A stretch of DNA of 64,000 nucleotides. Source: Lophium mytilinum (taxonomy: Eukaryota > Ascomycota > Dothideomycetes > Mytilinidiales > Mytilinidiaceae). Shown here in pieces: positions 36,509 through 46,881 of the stretch. The position numbers and the translations under genes are program-made. The notes under the pieces are model-generated. The model did not search any database, had not been told where the DNA came from, and saw nothing but the letters and a program-made list of their open reading frames with translations. Position 1 is the stretch's first letter. Every line of letters begins with the position of its first letter. The stretch lies in assembly GCA_010093605.1 (NCBI GenBank), contig MU004186.1, positions 1,716,616-1,780,615 on the forward strand, read 5' to 3'.

Positions 36509-37274
36509 ATGGCTAAGCCCATCGAGCCCGAGCCTACCGATGACAGGGTTTGTGTTCCCCCTCCATCCCTCCTGCCTGCCGTCATCTCCCACCACCAGCA
36601 CGACCTCGCGCATGGTCGTAGCCCCGAGGCGCACTTCTAACCGCACAACACTCCATTATTTCGCTGCTTGTTTACACCCTGAAAGCCTCCTTTTGCACCT
36701 ATTCTCGATTCCCTGAAAGACTCCCACGGCTGATCTTGTGCGACCGCGAACTACAGTCCGAAGCGAGCATCATGGGGCTCCCCGACGCCGGCGACATGCT
36801 CGACACGGCCACCTTTGAGCAGATCCTCGAGATGGACGATGACGAGGAGGAGAGAGAGTTCTCAAAGTCGATAGTCTTCGACTTCTTCACCCAGGCCGAT
36901 AACACGTTCAGCAAGATGGACTCGAATATGTAGGCACCACCCCGCCCCCGACTACAAGCGCTTTCCCGGGCGCCTGTCTCTTTTCAAATCCAATAACTAA
37001 CCATGGCCGTGTCTGCAGCGCGAAAAAGGACCTTGCGCAGCTATCCGCTCTCGGCCACTTCCTCAAGGGCTCGTCGGCAACGCTTGGCCTGACCAAAGTC
37101 AAAGACTCGTGCGAGAAGATCCAACACTTCGGCGCCGGCAAAGACGAGACCGGCACCCACGACCTGTCCGACGAAGCCTGCCTCGAAAAGCTCAAAGTGA
37201 CGGTTGAGCAGGCGAAGCAGGAGTTCAAGGATGTCGAGAAGGTGCTAAAGAAGTTCTACCATGACGAGCCATAG
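36509..37274 (+). CDS. ypd1: Histidine-containing phosphotransfer protein YPD1
   Basis: Exons 36509-36547, 36757-36929 and 37019-37274 give 155 aa, the usual size. The HPt four-helix core has TFEQILEMDDDEEEREFSKS followed by the phosphorylated-histidine motif LGHFLKGSSATLG (H84). YPD1 relays phosphate from hybrid sensor kinases to the response regulators SSK1 and SKN7 in osmotic and oxidative stress signalling. I prefer the start at 36509 (MAKPIEPEPTDDR) because a 208-bp GT-AG intron joins it in frame to the core. The next in-frame ATG is at 36772 (MGLPDAGD). Confidence 0.9.
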
Positions 37275-38349
37275 GAGCCGCCGAAGCTGTGGCGGATGTG
37301 CATTTCTTAGGGGCGACACGAGATTGATGGACAGCTCTACATTCTTGCGGCAGAGCTCTATGGGCTGAGCGGGGCAGCGGAGAGCTTGGATATGGATACC
37401 TGCATGGGGAGTTGTCTACACTGGTGGGTTTTCGGTATCTCATAGGGACGAGACTTGCGGTTTCAGAGGGGATGCTGCATAGCTGGTGCAGGAATCACGG
37501 TTCATATGTATGCAGCCAAGCGCTTCTTACGGCCGCTGCTGCACATACTACCCTAGCTCTACTTCTATGGCACTCCTCTTGACAAAGCTCTGTCCATAAT
37601 GCCAATGCACATTTGAAATGATCACATATGTTCAGTATTTATGTTTGGGACCCACGCCACGTTCTGCCCCGCATGCGGCCCCAGCAGCACGACGTTGAAA
37701 GAAGAGTATCGAGGCTAAGCCAGTTCCTTGTCTACGAGCTCTCCGGCCCTGCAAGCGTTATGAGGCTCTGCTCATCGCGGGCTCGGAGACCGTTCCGTAG
37801 TGCAGCCTGCGATGCTGGTACATCTGGGAAGTTTCCCATGCTTGGGATCGATGAGGTCACTGGTCGCGCACAGACGTTTATAAAATGTCTGTGCGTGAGT
37901 TAGGCAAGGCTTAATTGAACCAACATCGAACGCTTAGGTAACCACGTCTGATGCTCAACACCGCCACATTTTGGATCAAACAACCTTCACACGAGGACTG
38001 TACAGCTGAAATCCGTCTTTTTCTGGTAAGTTTCTTGTCTGGCTTCCCATCAAGCACTTAATTCATACGCTTAGCAGGGTCCAGTCATACTTCTTCTCAA
38101 TTTCAGCCCATGCGTTTTCCTCCCTTAGCTGTAAGCACACAAATTTCCAAACCGAGTGTTCTTCGAGCAAGATTCCTCTACTTTCAGTCTCCTCCTGTAT
38201 TTGTCCTTTCGTCGGTAGCAGGCAGCCTACCTCACTCTCGCGTCTGCGTCTGCTCTTTCATCAGCCGTTTCTGCATCCCCTCGGTAGCCCTCAGTCCATT
38301 CTCCGACCACCAGACTATCAGCGGTAAAAATCACTTCTCTGCCGCTACG
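37275..38349. other. Intergenic region (1.1 kb)
   Basis: No supported coding region. The frame of the next gene is open from 38110, but its upstream part (Phe/Ser/Cys-rich) looks like translated CT-rich 5' UTR. Confidence 0.4.
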
Positions 38350-39390
38350 ATGCCAGGTCGTAAAGCCAAAGCCCCAAACAACTTCTGCGATCCCAAGGCT
38401 GACGATGTTCCGGCGTCGACGTCTTCATCGATTACCCCTATTCCATCAAAATCAAATCCCGAGAGCTCGAATGCTACGCCTAACTCCAACCCGACTTCAT
38501 CCCAATTTACATCCAAAGCCGCAAAGCCCGGGGCCAGACCACCCCTAACCCACTTCCTCTGTTTCCCTCTCGTAACTCCTGCGTCACGGCCCCAACTTCA
38601 AGAAACGCTAGCGAGGTTCAAAGAGGATGTCTGCGCGACCGAAAACGTGCCTGAGAAAGCAATCAGACCGCTAGGCACGCTACACCTCACGCTCGGCGTC
38701 ATGAGCCTAGACGAGGAAAGCTTGGAACGAGCAATAGCCATGCTTCAAAGCCTAAACATAGCGGAACTCCTAAACACAACTAGCGCCGAAACCACCACAC
38801 CCTCAGCCGCCCATCCAACCCCATCAGACCCCAAAGAAACCCCAAATACCGCCACAAAAGCATCCCTCGAAACCGCCTTCGCAAGTAGCGATATCTCAGC
38901 CACCACATCCGCTTGCTCGAGCGGTCAAACTGGCGCCACCGCACCAACCACCCTACCTGGGCCTCTCGTCATCTCCCTCCAAGGCCTCCACTCCATGCAT
39001 CCGCCCGCTCGCACGTCTATCCTCTACGCGGCCCCCGAAGACCCGACTGGGCGGCTCTACCCCGCTGCCACCAAGCTTCGCGACCTCTTCACGCAAGCGG
39101 GCCTGATGGTGCCGGATGACCGGCCACTGAAGCTGCATGCCACGATCATCAACACCATTTACGCGAAAGCAAGCAAGGGGGGGAGGGGCGCGGGACACGG
39201 GGCGAACGCAAAGGCGTTGTTGAGGTTAGATGCGCAGGAGATGGTCGAGAGGTATAGGGGCTTCGTGTGGGCCGAGGGGGTAAGGGTGGAAAGGGTAGCG
39301 ATTTGTAAGATGGGGGCTAAGAAGGTGGTAGATGCGGGGGGTGTAGTGGTGAGGGAGGAGTATGAGGAGGTTGCGGGGTTGGAGGTGTGA
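38350..39390 (+). CDS. 2H-phosphoesterase-like protein (AKAP7/ASCC1 NLS-domain family)
   Basis: 346 aa, single exon. I start at MPGRKAKAPNNFCD, which is basic and family-like, rather than at the upstream in-frame ATG at 38110. Two H-x-T motifs, LHLTLGVMS and LKLHATIINT, are the paired catalytic motifs of the 2H phosphoesterase fold. They are preceded by THFLCFPLVT and a helix as in the AKAP7 NLS-like domain. A Ser/Thr/Pro-rich insert of about 70 residues separates the halves. Relatives act on cyclic phosphate or RNA ends or bind AMP; the role in fungi is not known. Confidence 0.82.
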   Translation: MPGRKAKAPNNFCDPKADDVPASTSSSITPIPSKSNPESSNATPNSNPTSSQFTSKAAKPGARPPLTHFLCFPLVTPASRPQLQETLARFKEDVCATENVPEKAIRPLGTLHLTLGVMSLDEESLERAIAMLQSLNIAELLNTTSAETTTPSAAHPTPSDPKETPNTATKASLETAFASSDISATTSACSSGQTGATAPTTLPGPLVISLQGLHSMHPPARTSILYAAPEDPTGRLYPAATKLRDLFTQAGLMVPDDRPLKLHATIINTIYAKASKGGRGAGHGANAKALLRLDAQEMVERYRGFVWAEGVRVERVAICKMGAKKVVDAGGVVVREEYEEVAGLEV

Positions 39391-39966
39391 GCGTTGGGGT
39401 CTATGAAACCCAGTCGTGTACTTCAAGCACTCGTGGACGTCACATTGGATGGGATTTAACGTGATACTAAGCAGTGGTGTGGCCATGTGGTAGATATCAG
39501 GATGCTTGTTGACTAGACTATCGCCTGCCACCTAAGCCACCCCCGACAGCGATATCGAGCAAGTAAAAGCAGAGCCGGAGCAGTAGCGTGCCCGTGCAGC
39601 GTATATCAGGATGCCTCTTGTATGGACGACCGCCTGCTTGCTGAGCTACTTCTGACAGTGGTATCGAGCAAGCAAAAAGCAGGGCCGGGGTCTTCAACAA
39701 GAACGTATGCGACAAAGTGAACAGATGTAAGTGCTGTGCCGCGGTGTTCCAGAACGCCGCATAATTGATAGAACGGGGTCTAGCCTTGCGTTTGTATGAG
39801 ATGGCCCTCGATAGGAAACTGGACCGATTCTCTTCTCTTCTGTAGCAAATTGCTGAATCGCTTTAGGTGTATAATCAAGAACGGTGGTGCACGTGTTATT
39901 GTCTGTTGCCGGGTTGCCGGCTGCAGCCCTCCACAGCTGTCGCACTAGTAAAGCGGTAGACTACAC
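39391..39966. other. Start of the repeat-rich island
   Basis: Gene-free. It contains the 110-bp repeat described separately. The remainder (39700-39960) has no recognisable content. Confidence 0.4.
39488..39690 (-). repeat. 110-bp tandem repeat, locus 1
   Basis: Nearly two copies of a unit of about 110 bp. The blocks gacagcgatatcgagcaag and gacagtggtatcgagcaag are 109 bases apart, and tatcaggatgc recurs at the same spacing. The same unit occurs at 49594-49832 in the opposite orientation. Confidence 0.8.
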
Positions 39967-40963
39967 TCATCTGCTTCTCCTTCTACACTCATCTGCTTCT
40001 CCTTTCCGATAGATGTTCTTCTTGAGGGCTTCCTTCTGTCCTGCCTGATTCAATAGCTCTTGAAGATTTACAGCTTTGGTTGGACTTCGTTTCTCTTCTC
40101 TAGGTTCCCTTACTTCCTCTTCTCTGGGCTTTCTTAGTTCCTCTAGTCCTAGGCTCCAGGATAGGCATTGATCGTTAACTGGTCCTGATTGGGAGCTGCA
40201 ACTGCCACAGGCAGTAATCCATGTGAAGGTAGTTGCAAATATCTCCATTACAACTGCGAATCTTGAAGTCTGTAGCGCCTCATACCATAGTTCCAATTCT
40301 AACGTTGGTGTCAATGGCAGAGAGATTGTATTTCCCTCGCGGCGAAGGGTGTGGAATAACGCCTCTACAATAAACACGAGGAATTGATGACTATCTTGTT
40401 GTTTCTTGGGCGGCCATTTTCCTAGCTGCCTATATGCCTCCAGGAGCGGAACGATATTACCGGGCTGAAAGTTTCCAGGTTGGGAGTTTCCAGGCAGGGA
40501 GTTTCCATACGTGTCGATAAGAAGCTGTGAAAGGAGCCCTGGACATTCTAACAGCTCCTTTTGGTGCTCGCGAAAGAGTAGTGAAATAGAAGATGGTAGG
40601 TCCAGTTCGTTGTCATCCATAACTCTAGCGAACTTCCATTGTCCTGTCGATCATTAAGTTCTGGAGGGGTCTTCGTAAAACCTGAAGGACTGCGCTGGCG
40701 TACTAATCATGCTAGTTAGCTACCGCAAGTTGCGTAGACTTTGTTCCACTTACGCTTGTGTTGCATTCGTTCTTGATGCCTGAGACGGGAAGATCGTTTA
40801 CAGTGAACCCGCCTTCGCTGCCTATCACCGCGATATGAGAATTCAGTCTCCCCGAATATATTTTACGAATCCCCGCTCTTGAAGCTTTGTGATCTGAAAG
40901 ACGAATAGGCTCAGGGGGGCTATCTATTGCTCCCGCCACTATCAAAACGTGCGAATGTTTCAA
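39967..40963 (-). pseudogene. Ubiquitin-specific protease (USP/UBP) relic, truncated
   Basis: The main frame (40620-39967, 217 aa) holds the middle of a USP catalytic domain: a QQDSHQFL motif (QQDAHEF box), IFATTFTWITACGSCSSQSG (zinc-ligand-like) and a LxLxLEEL strand. The C-terminal His box is missing. Upstream at 40963-40712 another open piece ends in GIKNECNTS, resembling a worn GxxNxGNTCY Cys box, but frames between the pieces do not connect. The tail is low-complexity; a 22-bp unit is duplicated at its 3' end (39961-40004) and LPGNSQPGNFQPGN is a short protein repeat. A catalytically dead remnant is most likely. Confidence 0.6.
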
Positions 40964-43010
40964 TCAATTTCAAAACATCAAGATTATGAGATACAGATCT
41001 CGAGTCTCTTTCCCTACCTCCGGCTTACAAGATCCCGCCCTTAAGATCTTCTAATTTGAAAAATACATACATCAAGGGCGCCATCCAGTGCTTCCACTAC
41101 TGTCAAAATGGATGGCCGTTCCAAATGAGTTCGAGAGTTCAAAATCTTGAACCCAAATCTAAGCCTCGTGCGATGTCAAGGGCTTCGACAGCATGTTTGA
41201 GGAGGAATGGTGCCGTTGTGGGGAGGGTTTTCGGCCTGCTCATGGTTACGAGCTCTCGCTCCTAACATCTCGTGATCTGAAAGATTAATAGGTCAAGGGG
41301 ATCATCTAGTGCTTCCACAGCCATCAAAACGTACTGATGTTCCACTTGGTTTCGAGACTTCAAAACTTTGGAATCCAAATCTCGATCCCCTTTTCTTGTC
41401 TCCAGCTTGAGAGCTCCCGCTCTTGACATCTCGTGTTTTCACAGTCGTATAGGCCAGGAGGGCCATCATGTGCTTCCAATACCGCCAAAATGTACTGCCC
41501 TTTAGATCCAGTTCACGCTTTGAGATTTCCACACTCCCGAGCGCGACGTCTTTCCCACACCTTCAGATCACGACCTCCCGCTCTTGACATCTCGTGATTT
41601 CAAAGTTGTATAGGCCAGGGGGACTATCCAGTGCTTCTAATACTGGCAAAGAGTACTTCCCATTTATTCCAAAATTAAGCATCGTGACATTTCAACCTCC
41701 GGGTCGGAACCTCTCCCGCATGGCCTCAATCTACAGCCTCCAGCTCTTGACATCGTATAAACCTTTACGCTAGATAGGCCAGGGGCGCCATCCAGCATTA
41801 TTCCCGCCCGCAGCAGCAATAGCGACACCTTGTCGATTCATAAAGCCAAGTTTCTAAGCCTGAAAACACGTCTCCTTTGCCACTCCCGTAATTTACACCT
41901 TCCAGCCCTTAACATCTTGTGATCCTCGAAGCCAGATAGGCCAGGAGCGTCATCCAGCCCTATTACACCCTGCAGCATCGAGAGCAGAATCCTTCCGACC
42001 TTCCCGAGGCTGTCCAGGAAGCGGCATCACTTTGCCGTGGAATTGAAACCACTCGTCGGGCTGGAGAGTCAGTCCGAGACGACCTTCTGCACTTCGGTTA
42101 ACTATAAGTGGCTTCCTATCTGTTGCCCTCAGAGTCGCACACAGCCACTTAAGGCCCGTTTTCGTTTTCGCCTCTTCAGCCGCTTCCGCCTGTAAGTACC
42201 ACGGATGTGCGGTTTTCCCTTTCTTTGCCTGTGTCTCCATGTTCAAGTCGCCTGTCAAGAGACGATCTCCTATGGCCAGTAAGAGGCCTTTCTGCATGCC
42301 CGGCAATTCAAGAAGCCAAGCCTCTGGGCCTGGAAAACGCGTACCCCTTTTCCACACCCCTAATTCACACCTTCCAGCTCTTGACATCTTGGAAACCTTG
42401 AGGCCGAATAGGCCAGGGGCACCATCCAGCACTATTACAGGCCGCAGCAGCAATAGTAACACCCTTCTGATTCACGGGCCTATGTCTCCGGGCCCGAAAA
42501 TGCCTTCCCCTTTTCGCACACCTAATCTACAGCCTCCAGCTCTTGACATCGTCTACTTCTCGAGGCCAGATAGGCCAGGGGAGCCATCCGGCACTATCAC
42601 ACCCCGCAGCAGCAATGGTAATAGCCCTCCAATTCTTACCTTGAAGCAATCCGACCCCAAAACAGCCCCCCCTTTTCCTCACTCCAAGGTTACACCCTCC
42701 AGCTCTTGACATCTCGTAAACCTCAAGTTCGAATAGGCCTGGAGCGCCTCCAGTACTATCACACCCCGCAACGGCAACAGCAATAGCCCTCCAATTCCCA
42801 CCTTGAAGCAATCCGACCCCACAACACCTATCCCTTTTCCTCCCTCTAGACTCACAGCCTCACAACCATTACATCACGCATTTTCAAAGCCGCATACGCA
42901 GGAGGTACCACGCAAGACTATCACTGCACGCAGCAGCGACGGTCCTACTCTCAGATTTCCATTATCAAGCCCCCAGAACTCCGAAAACACCACCCAAATC
43001 TCACCCCTCC
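40875..43010 (+). repeat. 162-bp degenerate tandem repeat, cluster A (about 11 units)
   Basis: The core (a)gctcttgacatctcg...ataggccagggg.gccatccag recurs at about 40875, 41037, 41258, 41419, 41580, 41743, 41905, 42377, 42539, 42702 and 42863. Spacings are 162, 221, 161, 161, 163, 162, 472, 162, 163 and 161. Units from 41743 on share a cgcagcagcaatag tail; earlier units differ there, so two subfamilies exist. The 472 gap equals one unit plus about 310 bp of unrelated sequence. Some units are open on either strand for more than 150 codons, but others carry stops, so I do not call a gene. Confidence 0.85.
41975..42330 (-). other. Unique insert within the repeat array, coding-like on the minus strand
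   Basis: About 310 bp of non-repeat sequence interrupts cluster A. It lies in a minus-strand frame that stays open at 42462-41950. The insert part reads like an ordinary globular protein (TGLKWLCATLRATDRKPL, LTLQPDEWFQFHGKVMPLPG) rather than repeat. It has no flanking start or splice structure that I can defend. It could be a captured exon or the unique part of an ancestral longer unit. Confidence 0.35.
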
Positions 43011-43281
43011 CAGTACCGAATTTTCCGCCCACCAAAACCTCTCGAAGCCGCCCCAATGCACCGTCCCAGCACCCAAAACTCCGGAAAAACCCCCCCAAAT
43101 CAGTCGTCGGTAGTCGTTGTCGTCGTCAGCGTTGTTCAAATCGTCCCCAATTCCGCAGTAGTTTTCCGCACACCGTCAATCCGTTGAATCCCCTCCAATG
43201 TCCGAAACAGCTTTCAAAACTCCTCCCCCAGGCTCCTGATCTCGGCCCTCTTTCCTGATGTCGTCGGCAGCACCCTTCGAA

Positions 43282-43752
43282 TCACTCGTCGTAGCTCCAG
43301 TCACTGCTGCCTTCGCGGGTGGGGGCCGAGGGTTCGTCCCAGTCGCGGCGGCGGCGGGCAGGGGGAGGGGACTGATGCTCTGAGTCGCGGCGGACTGGCG
43401 AGCGCGAGCGGCGGCGGCGGTTCTGCAGCTGGGCGCGGAGGCGGCGAACCTCAGCCCGCAGGGCCAGGCGATCTTGGACGAGGCGCCTAATCTCGGCCTC
43501 GCGGTTTCGGAGGGCAATGGCCATGCCTTGCCTCTCGTACTCCCGCGCGGCTGCGAGATAGGCCACCGCGTCCAAGCGGTCCCTGAGCCCTGCGAGCTCG
43601 GCCTGGATAGGCTCGCGTCCTGGTGGCGGCGGTGGGAGCTGCTGCTGCTGCTGCTGCTGCTGAGGAGGAGGCGGTGGTGGCGGCGGCGGTGGTGGTGGTG
43701 GCGCGCCGGCGGCCTCGTCCACGGGCTCTTGCTTGATTGGACGGCCCGTCAT
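43282..43752 (-). CDS. Low-complexity P/Q-rich, coiled-coil, RS-tail hypothetical protein
   Basis: Single exon, 156 aa. The order is MTGRPIKQEPVDEAAG (sumoylation-like KQEP), a run of 13 Pro, a run of 8 Gln, a 55-residue Arg/Leu/Glu-rich helix likely to be a coiled coil (IRRLVQDRLALRAEVRRLRA), and a basic RRRRSRSPVRR segment. The acidic end is DWSYDE. The architecture fits a small nuclear coiled-coil protein. The poly-Q/poly-P run is visible on both strands as a GC-rich microsatellite, so the gene call depends on the helix being real. Confidence 0.6.
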   Translation of the reverse strand: MTGRPIKQEPVDEAAGAPPPPPPPPPPPPPQQQQQQQQLPPPPPGREPIQAELAGLRDRLDAVAYLAAAREYERQGMAIALRNREAEIRRLVQDRLALRAEVRRLRAQLQNRRRRSRSPVRRDSEHQSPPPARRRRDWDEPSAPTREGSSDWSYDE

Positions 43753-46700
43753 CTTGAATTGGGCGAGCTGGGCGTGTGGGTTGGTGTGGTGTTGCGCGGT
43801 GGGGGGTGGCTGGACGAGGTTCTGTACGTCGCAGTGATGTTGTGATGGCGCGAAGAAGAGAAAAGTAGCAGCAGAGGCTTGGAGAAAAGGGACACAAAAC
43901 GCACGGACCTCGGTCCAGTAGCGACTTTGCTGCCTTCAACCCCTCAAAGCAGTAGGAAAACCAGTGTCCTAGAGCTCGTGAAGCAGGAGGCAAAACAGAG
44001 CAGCTCCTCCAGATGAAGCCAGATCAGATAAAATGTGACCCTGCAGCGTGAACAGGGTTACACCGTCAGGATGGCCATGAGGGTCCAAAAACAAAAACAA
44101 AAGAGAATTGGACCCCCAGGGAGTTGAACCCAGGTTCTTCCATGTTATCCAACTGGCTAACCAACTGCCCATGGATATGCTAACCGACTACACCAAGGCC
44201 CTTGCATTTTGAATTGGGAGCCTGCCAGAAAATGACGGTATATGCATATGTTATCCCGGAAGTGTCCTGGATTCCCAATGGATTTTGTATAAGACGGCGG
44301 GCGGTCACCTTGGGCTTAACCACCTCTCCTCCACAACACCAACACATCAACCACCTCTTGCAGCTCTTCAACGCCACGCATGCTGCGCTCGTGTGGCCCA
44401 CCCCGTCAACACAAGACAACGAACATCCTCACCTTGTCTGCACAAGGCCAGCACCGGGTGCTAGAGCTACCAGGACCACCTCAGACCCGAGCCACACGCT
44501 ACGGATGCTCAACCCCGCATCAAGTCTTCATATCGCGTGGACCGTGTTGAAAGTCTGCAGGGGCAGTAGTGCTTCCTAGGGTCTCCTGGCCATTGCGAGG
44601 GTAGAGGTTTCCGGGTGTCAAGGTCCAAACTCTTCATATGGCGCTCAAGGCTGCTCCATGAAGCATTGGACGGATTGAATATTTCTTACTCTCCTGAATC
44701 TCCTTTGCGTTTCTGTTCCGGAATTTCTTCCTTATCCGATGCTTCTTCTTCCACTCGTCAATCTTTCTGTCTTTCTTTCTTTCTTCATGAACTTCTAACT
44801 AGATTGGATGGAAGTGGATGTACGGGAATTGTCTGTATGACATGAAGAAAGCTGACTCAAGGAAGATAGAATTGAAGGTAAAAGGAAATCAACTAAAGAA
44901 AATGTATACCTATTGCACAGCGTACTAAGGGGATTTCAGACTAAAAGCATTACTAAAGCAGCGAGTTCTAAAGGAGTATTGCTTGATCAAAGTCATTAAA
45001 TGAGACGTCGGCTGCAATTTCAAACCACGGATGTTACAGTGGCTACGAGAGGTTGGGGGTCGAGGTCCAGGGGGTCTACATGAGCGACCCCTCATTGTCC
45101 TAGGGATACGTTGGGCATACCACAATAAAGCTATGCCATGCATGAAATGGCCATCCATGACAAGCTGTGGTTATCCCGAGCCATATGCTGTCCAGAGTGG
45201 GTCCAATCCTAAGGACCGTGTCGAAGATTTATTTCAGCGACCGCTTCTTGGGGTCCCCTGCGTCGTTCCGTAAGAAACTCTTGGGCACCACATGTAGAAT
45301 CTTGTACTTGACTTGAGTTTCGCGTCTCGGAAGGCACGGTGCCACGGGTCGGTTCGCCATTATGGAAGCATGCTTAGAGCATCGCATGTCATACTCACAA
45401 TCTCACCTGGGGCGAGAACGCTTGCGCGCACAGCAGCTGATGGAAGACATGCTGGAAGAGCGGACTAGCAAACATTGCGCAGATGAAGGCCCCGAAGAAA
45501 ATAATGATGGCCCATCAACGCGTTGCGGAATGCAAAACAGTCGGACAGGCCGCCAGGGTTGTCTAAGGCAGTTGCCCTTTCGCATGTGGTCATCCAAGCC
45601 AATCTACAAGTGCTGGTGTGGCCATGGTGGCCTACGACGGTCGTCGCCCACAAGCCTAGCCGATATGGATGACACAGTGCGACCGATGTCGAAAAGCGCC
45701 GCACATTCGTTATATCGCATAGCCCCAGGCCCTTGTTGTAGATGTCTTCCTCGCGTTGTTGTCGATGCTATCGGTCGGCGGGCATGGCGGAGAGAATCAT
45801 GGCTAGCGCGGTCGCAGTCGCAGCATTGAATCGGTAGGGAGCGACCAGTATTGTGAAGTTCGAGAGGGGTAAATCTCTATGGACACAGAGCTTTTCTAAC
45901 GTCAGTAGCTGGGGTGTCTTTGCGATGGTGTTGTGGCTCTGGGCAGCGGACGGAAGTCGTCGATGCTGGGGCTCATCGCCACAGGACTTCAGCATCGTTC
46001 GACCATGGCCCGCTGGGAGCTGGCGCGCTGAGGATGCCTTCTTAGGTTGTTCCTGGTACAGTGAGGCGCGCTGCTGCTGATGTTTAACGAACAGCTGAGA
46101 CGCGCAAGAGCTGCGAGCTGGGTGTTGTTCGCCTCAAAGATCAGTCAGGGAGGGGCATTATATGGCTACGAGATGGATGACTGCCACGGGATCACCGTAG
46201 GCAAGCCTTGACCCTCATCGTAATGATGGGAGAATAGAGAAGGATGCTGGATGTTGGCGAGCGGAGTGGTGTTGAGTGAGAGGTTGCGGGAGAGAGAGTG
46301 TCGACGTTGATTTGATGCTTGGCTCCCCACCCCTGTTTTTGCTTCTCCCTAGTACGCGAGACCCAGCAGCGGACTTCCAATCGACATCAAAGTCAAAGGA
46401 AGCATCATGTACGCTTTATCATGATGGACATTCATGGGCGCGCCTGCCTGTATGCTAACAGTGCTGTTCCTTTAGGCATAACGCGACTGAGGTCATCAGC
46501 ATGGCACCCGCAAGCTATCTGCGGCTTCACAGCATGCAGCCATCGCCACCCCTTGCCGGTCTCTTCAGAGCATGGGAAATGGTATCCGGATCCATATCAG
46601 GGAATGACAGAAGCAGGCGGGCATGCTCCTGCAGCTCTTACAGAAGATAGCTGAGCGGCCGTACTCTACGGGCATCGCGCAGCGAAACTTGAACCAGAGC

Positions 46701-46881
46701 ATCGGCTGCTTCTGGTAATGGGAGAGGATGATTGCGCGCACCCCCCCAGGAGGAGTTTGACCAGAAGATCTCAAATGCACGCATTGTTACAACGAACCAT
46801 TTTCTGATTGCTCCAGATTTCGAGCTAGAGCTACATATTTTCGAAATGACAGTGTAGATCCGCCTTTACCATATCCCCAAA
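43753..46881. other. Gene-free part of the island (3.1 kb)
   Basis: Apart from the tRNA-like sequence, no gene is supported. Minus-strand fragments at 45.4-46.0 kb contain hydrophobic stretches in shifting frames (IIFFGAFICAMFASPLFQ) that may be a worn membrane-protein gene. Overlapping plus-strand frames at 45362-45829 and 45853-46080 have no recognisable content. Confidence 0.35.
44110..44201 (-). tRNA. tRNA-like sequence, probably a pseudogene
   Basis: The 92-nt minus-strand sequence has an A-box-like block (TGTAGTCGGTTAGCAT), a B box (GGTTCAACTCC) and ends GGGCC.../...GGGGTCC that pair with G-U wobbles. The middle contains a second D-arm-like block (CAGTTGGTTAGCC). No anticodon loop with T33 and a purine at 37 can be drawn for all constraints. 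A tRNA with a duplicated D arm, an unusual intron, or a tRNA-derived SINE head are alternatives. Confidence 0.35.

Noticed and set aside
38110-38349. N-terminal extension of the 2H-phosphoesterase-like protein
   Set aside because: The Phe/Ser/Cys-rich translation looks like CT-rich leader, and the following MPGRKAKAP start is family-like.
42239-43258. Plus-strand repeat protein gene
   Set aside because: Only the last three units are open; earlier units carry stops at the equivalent position, so I treat this as repeat, not gene.
43474-43845. Plus-strand frame with Leu/Arg/Trp runs
   Set aside because: It is the antisense of the poly-Pro/poly-Gln run of the minus-strand gene.
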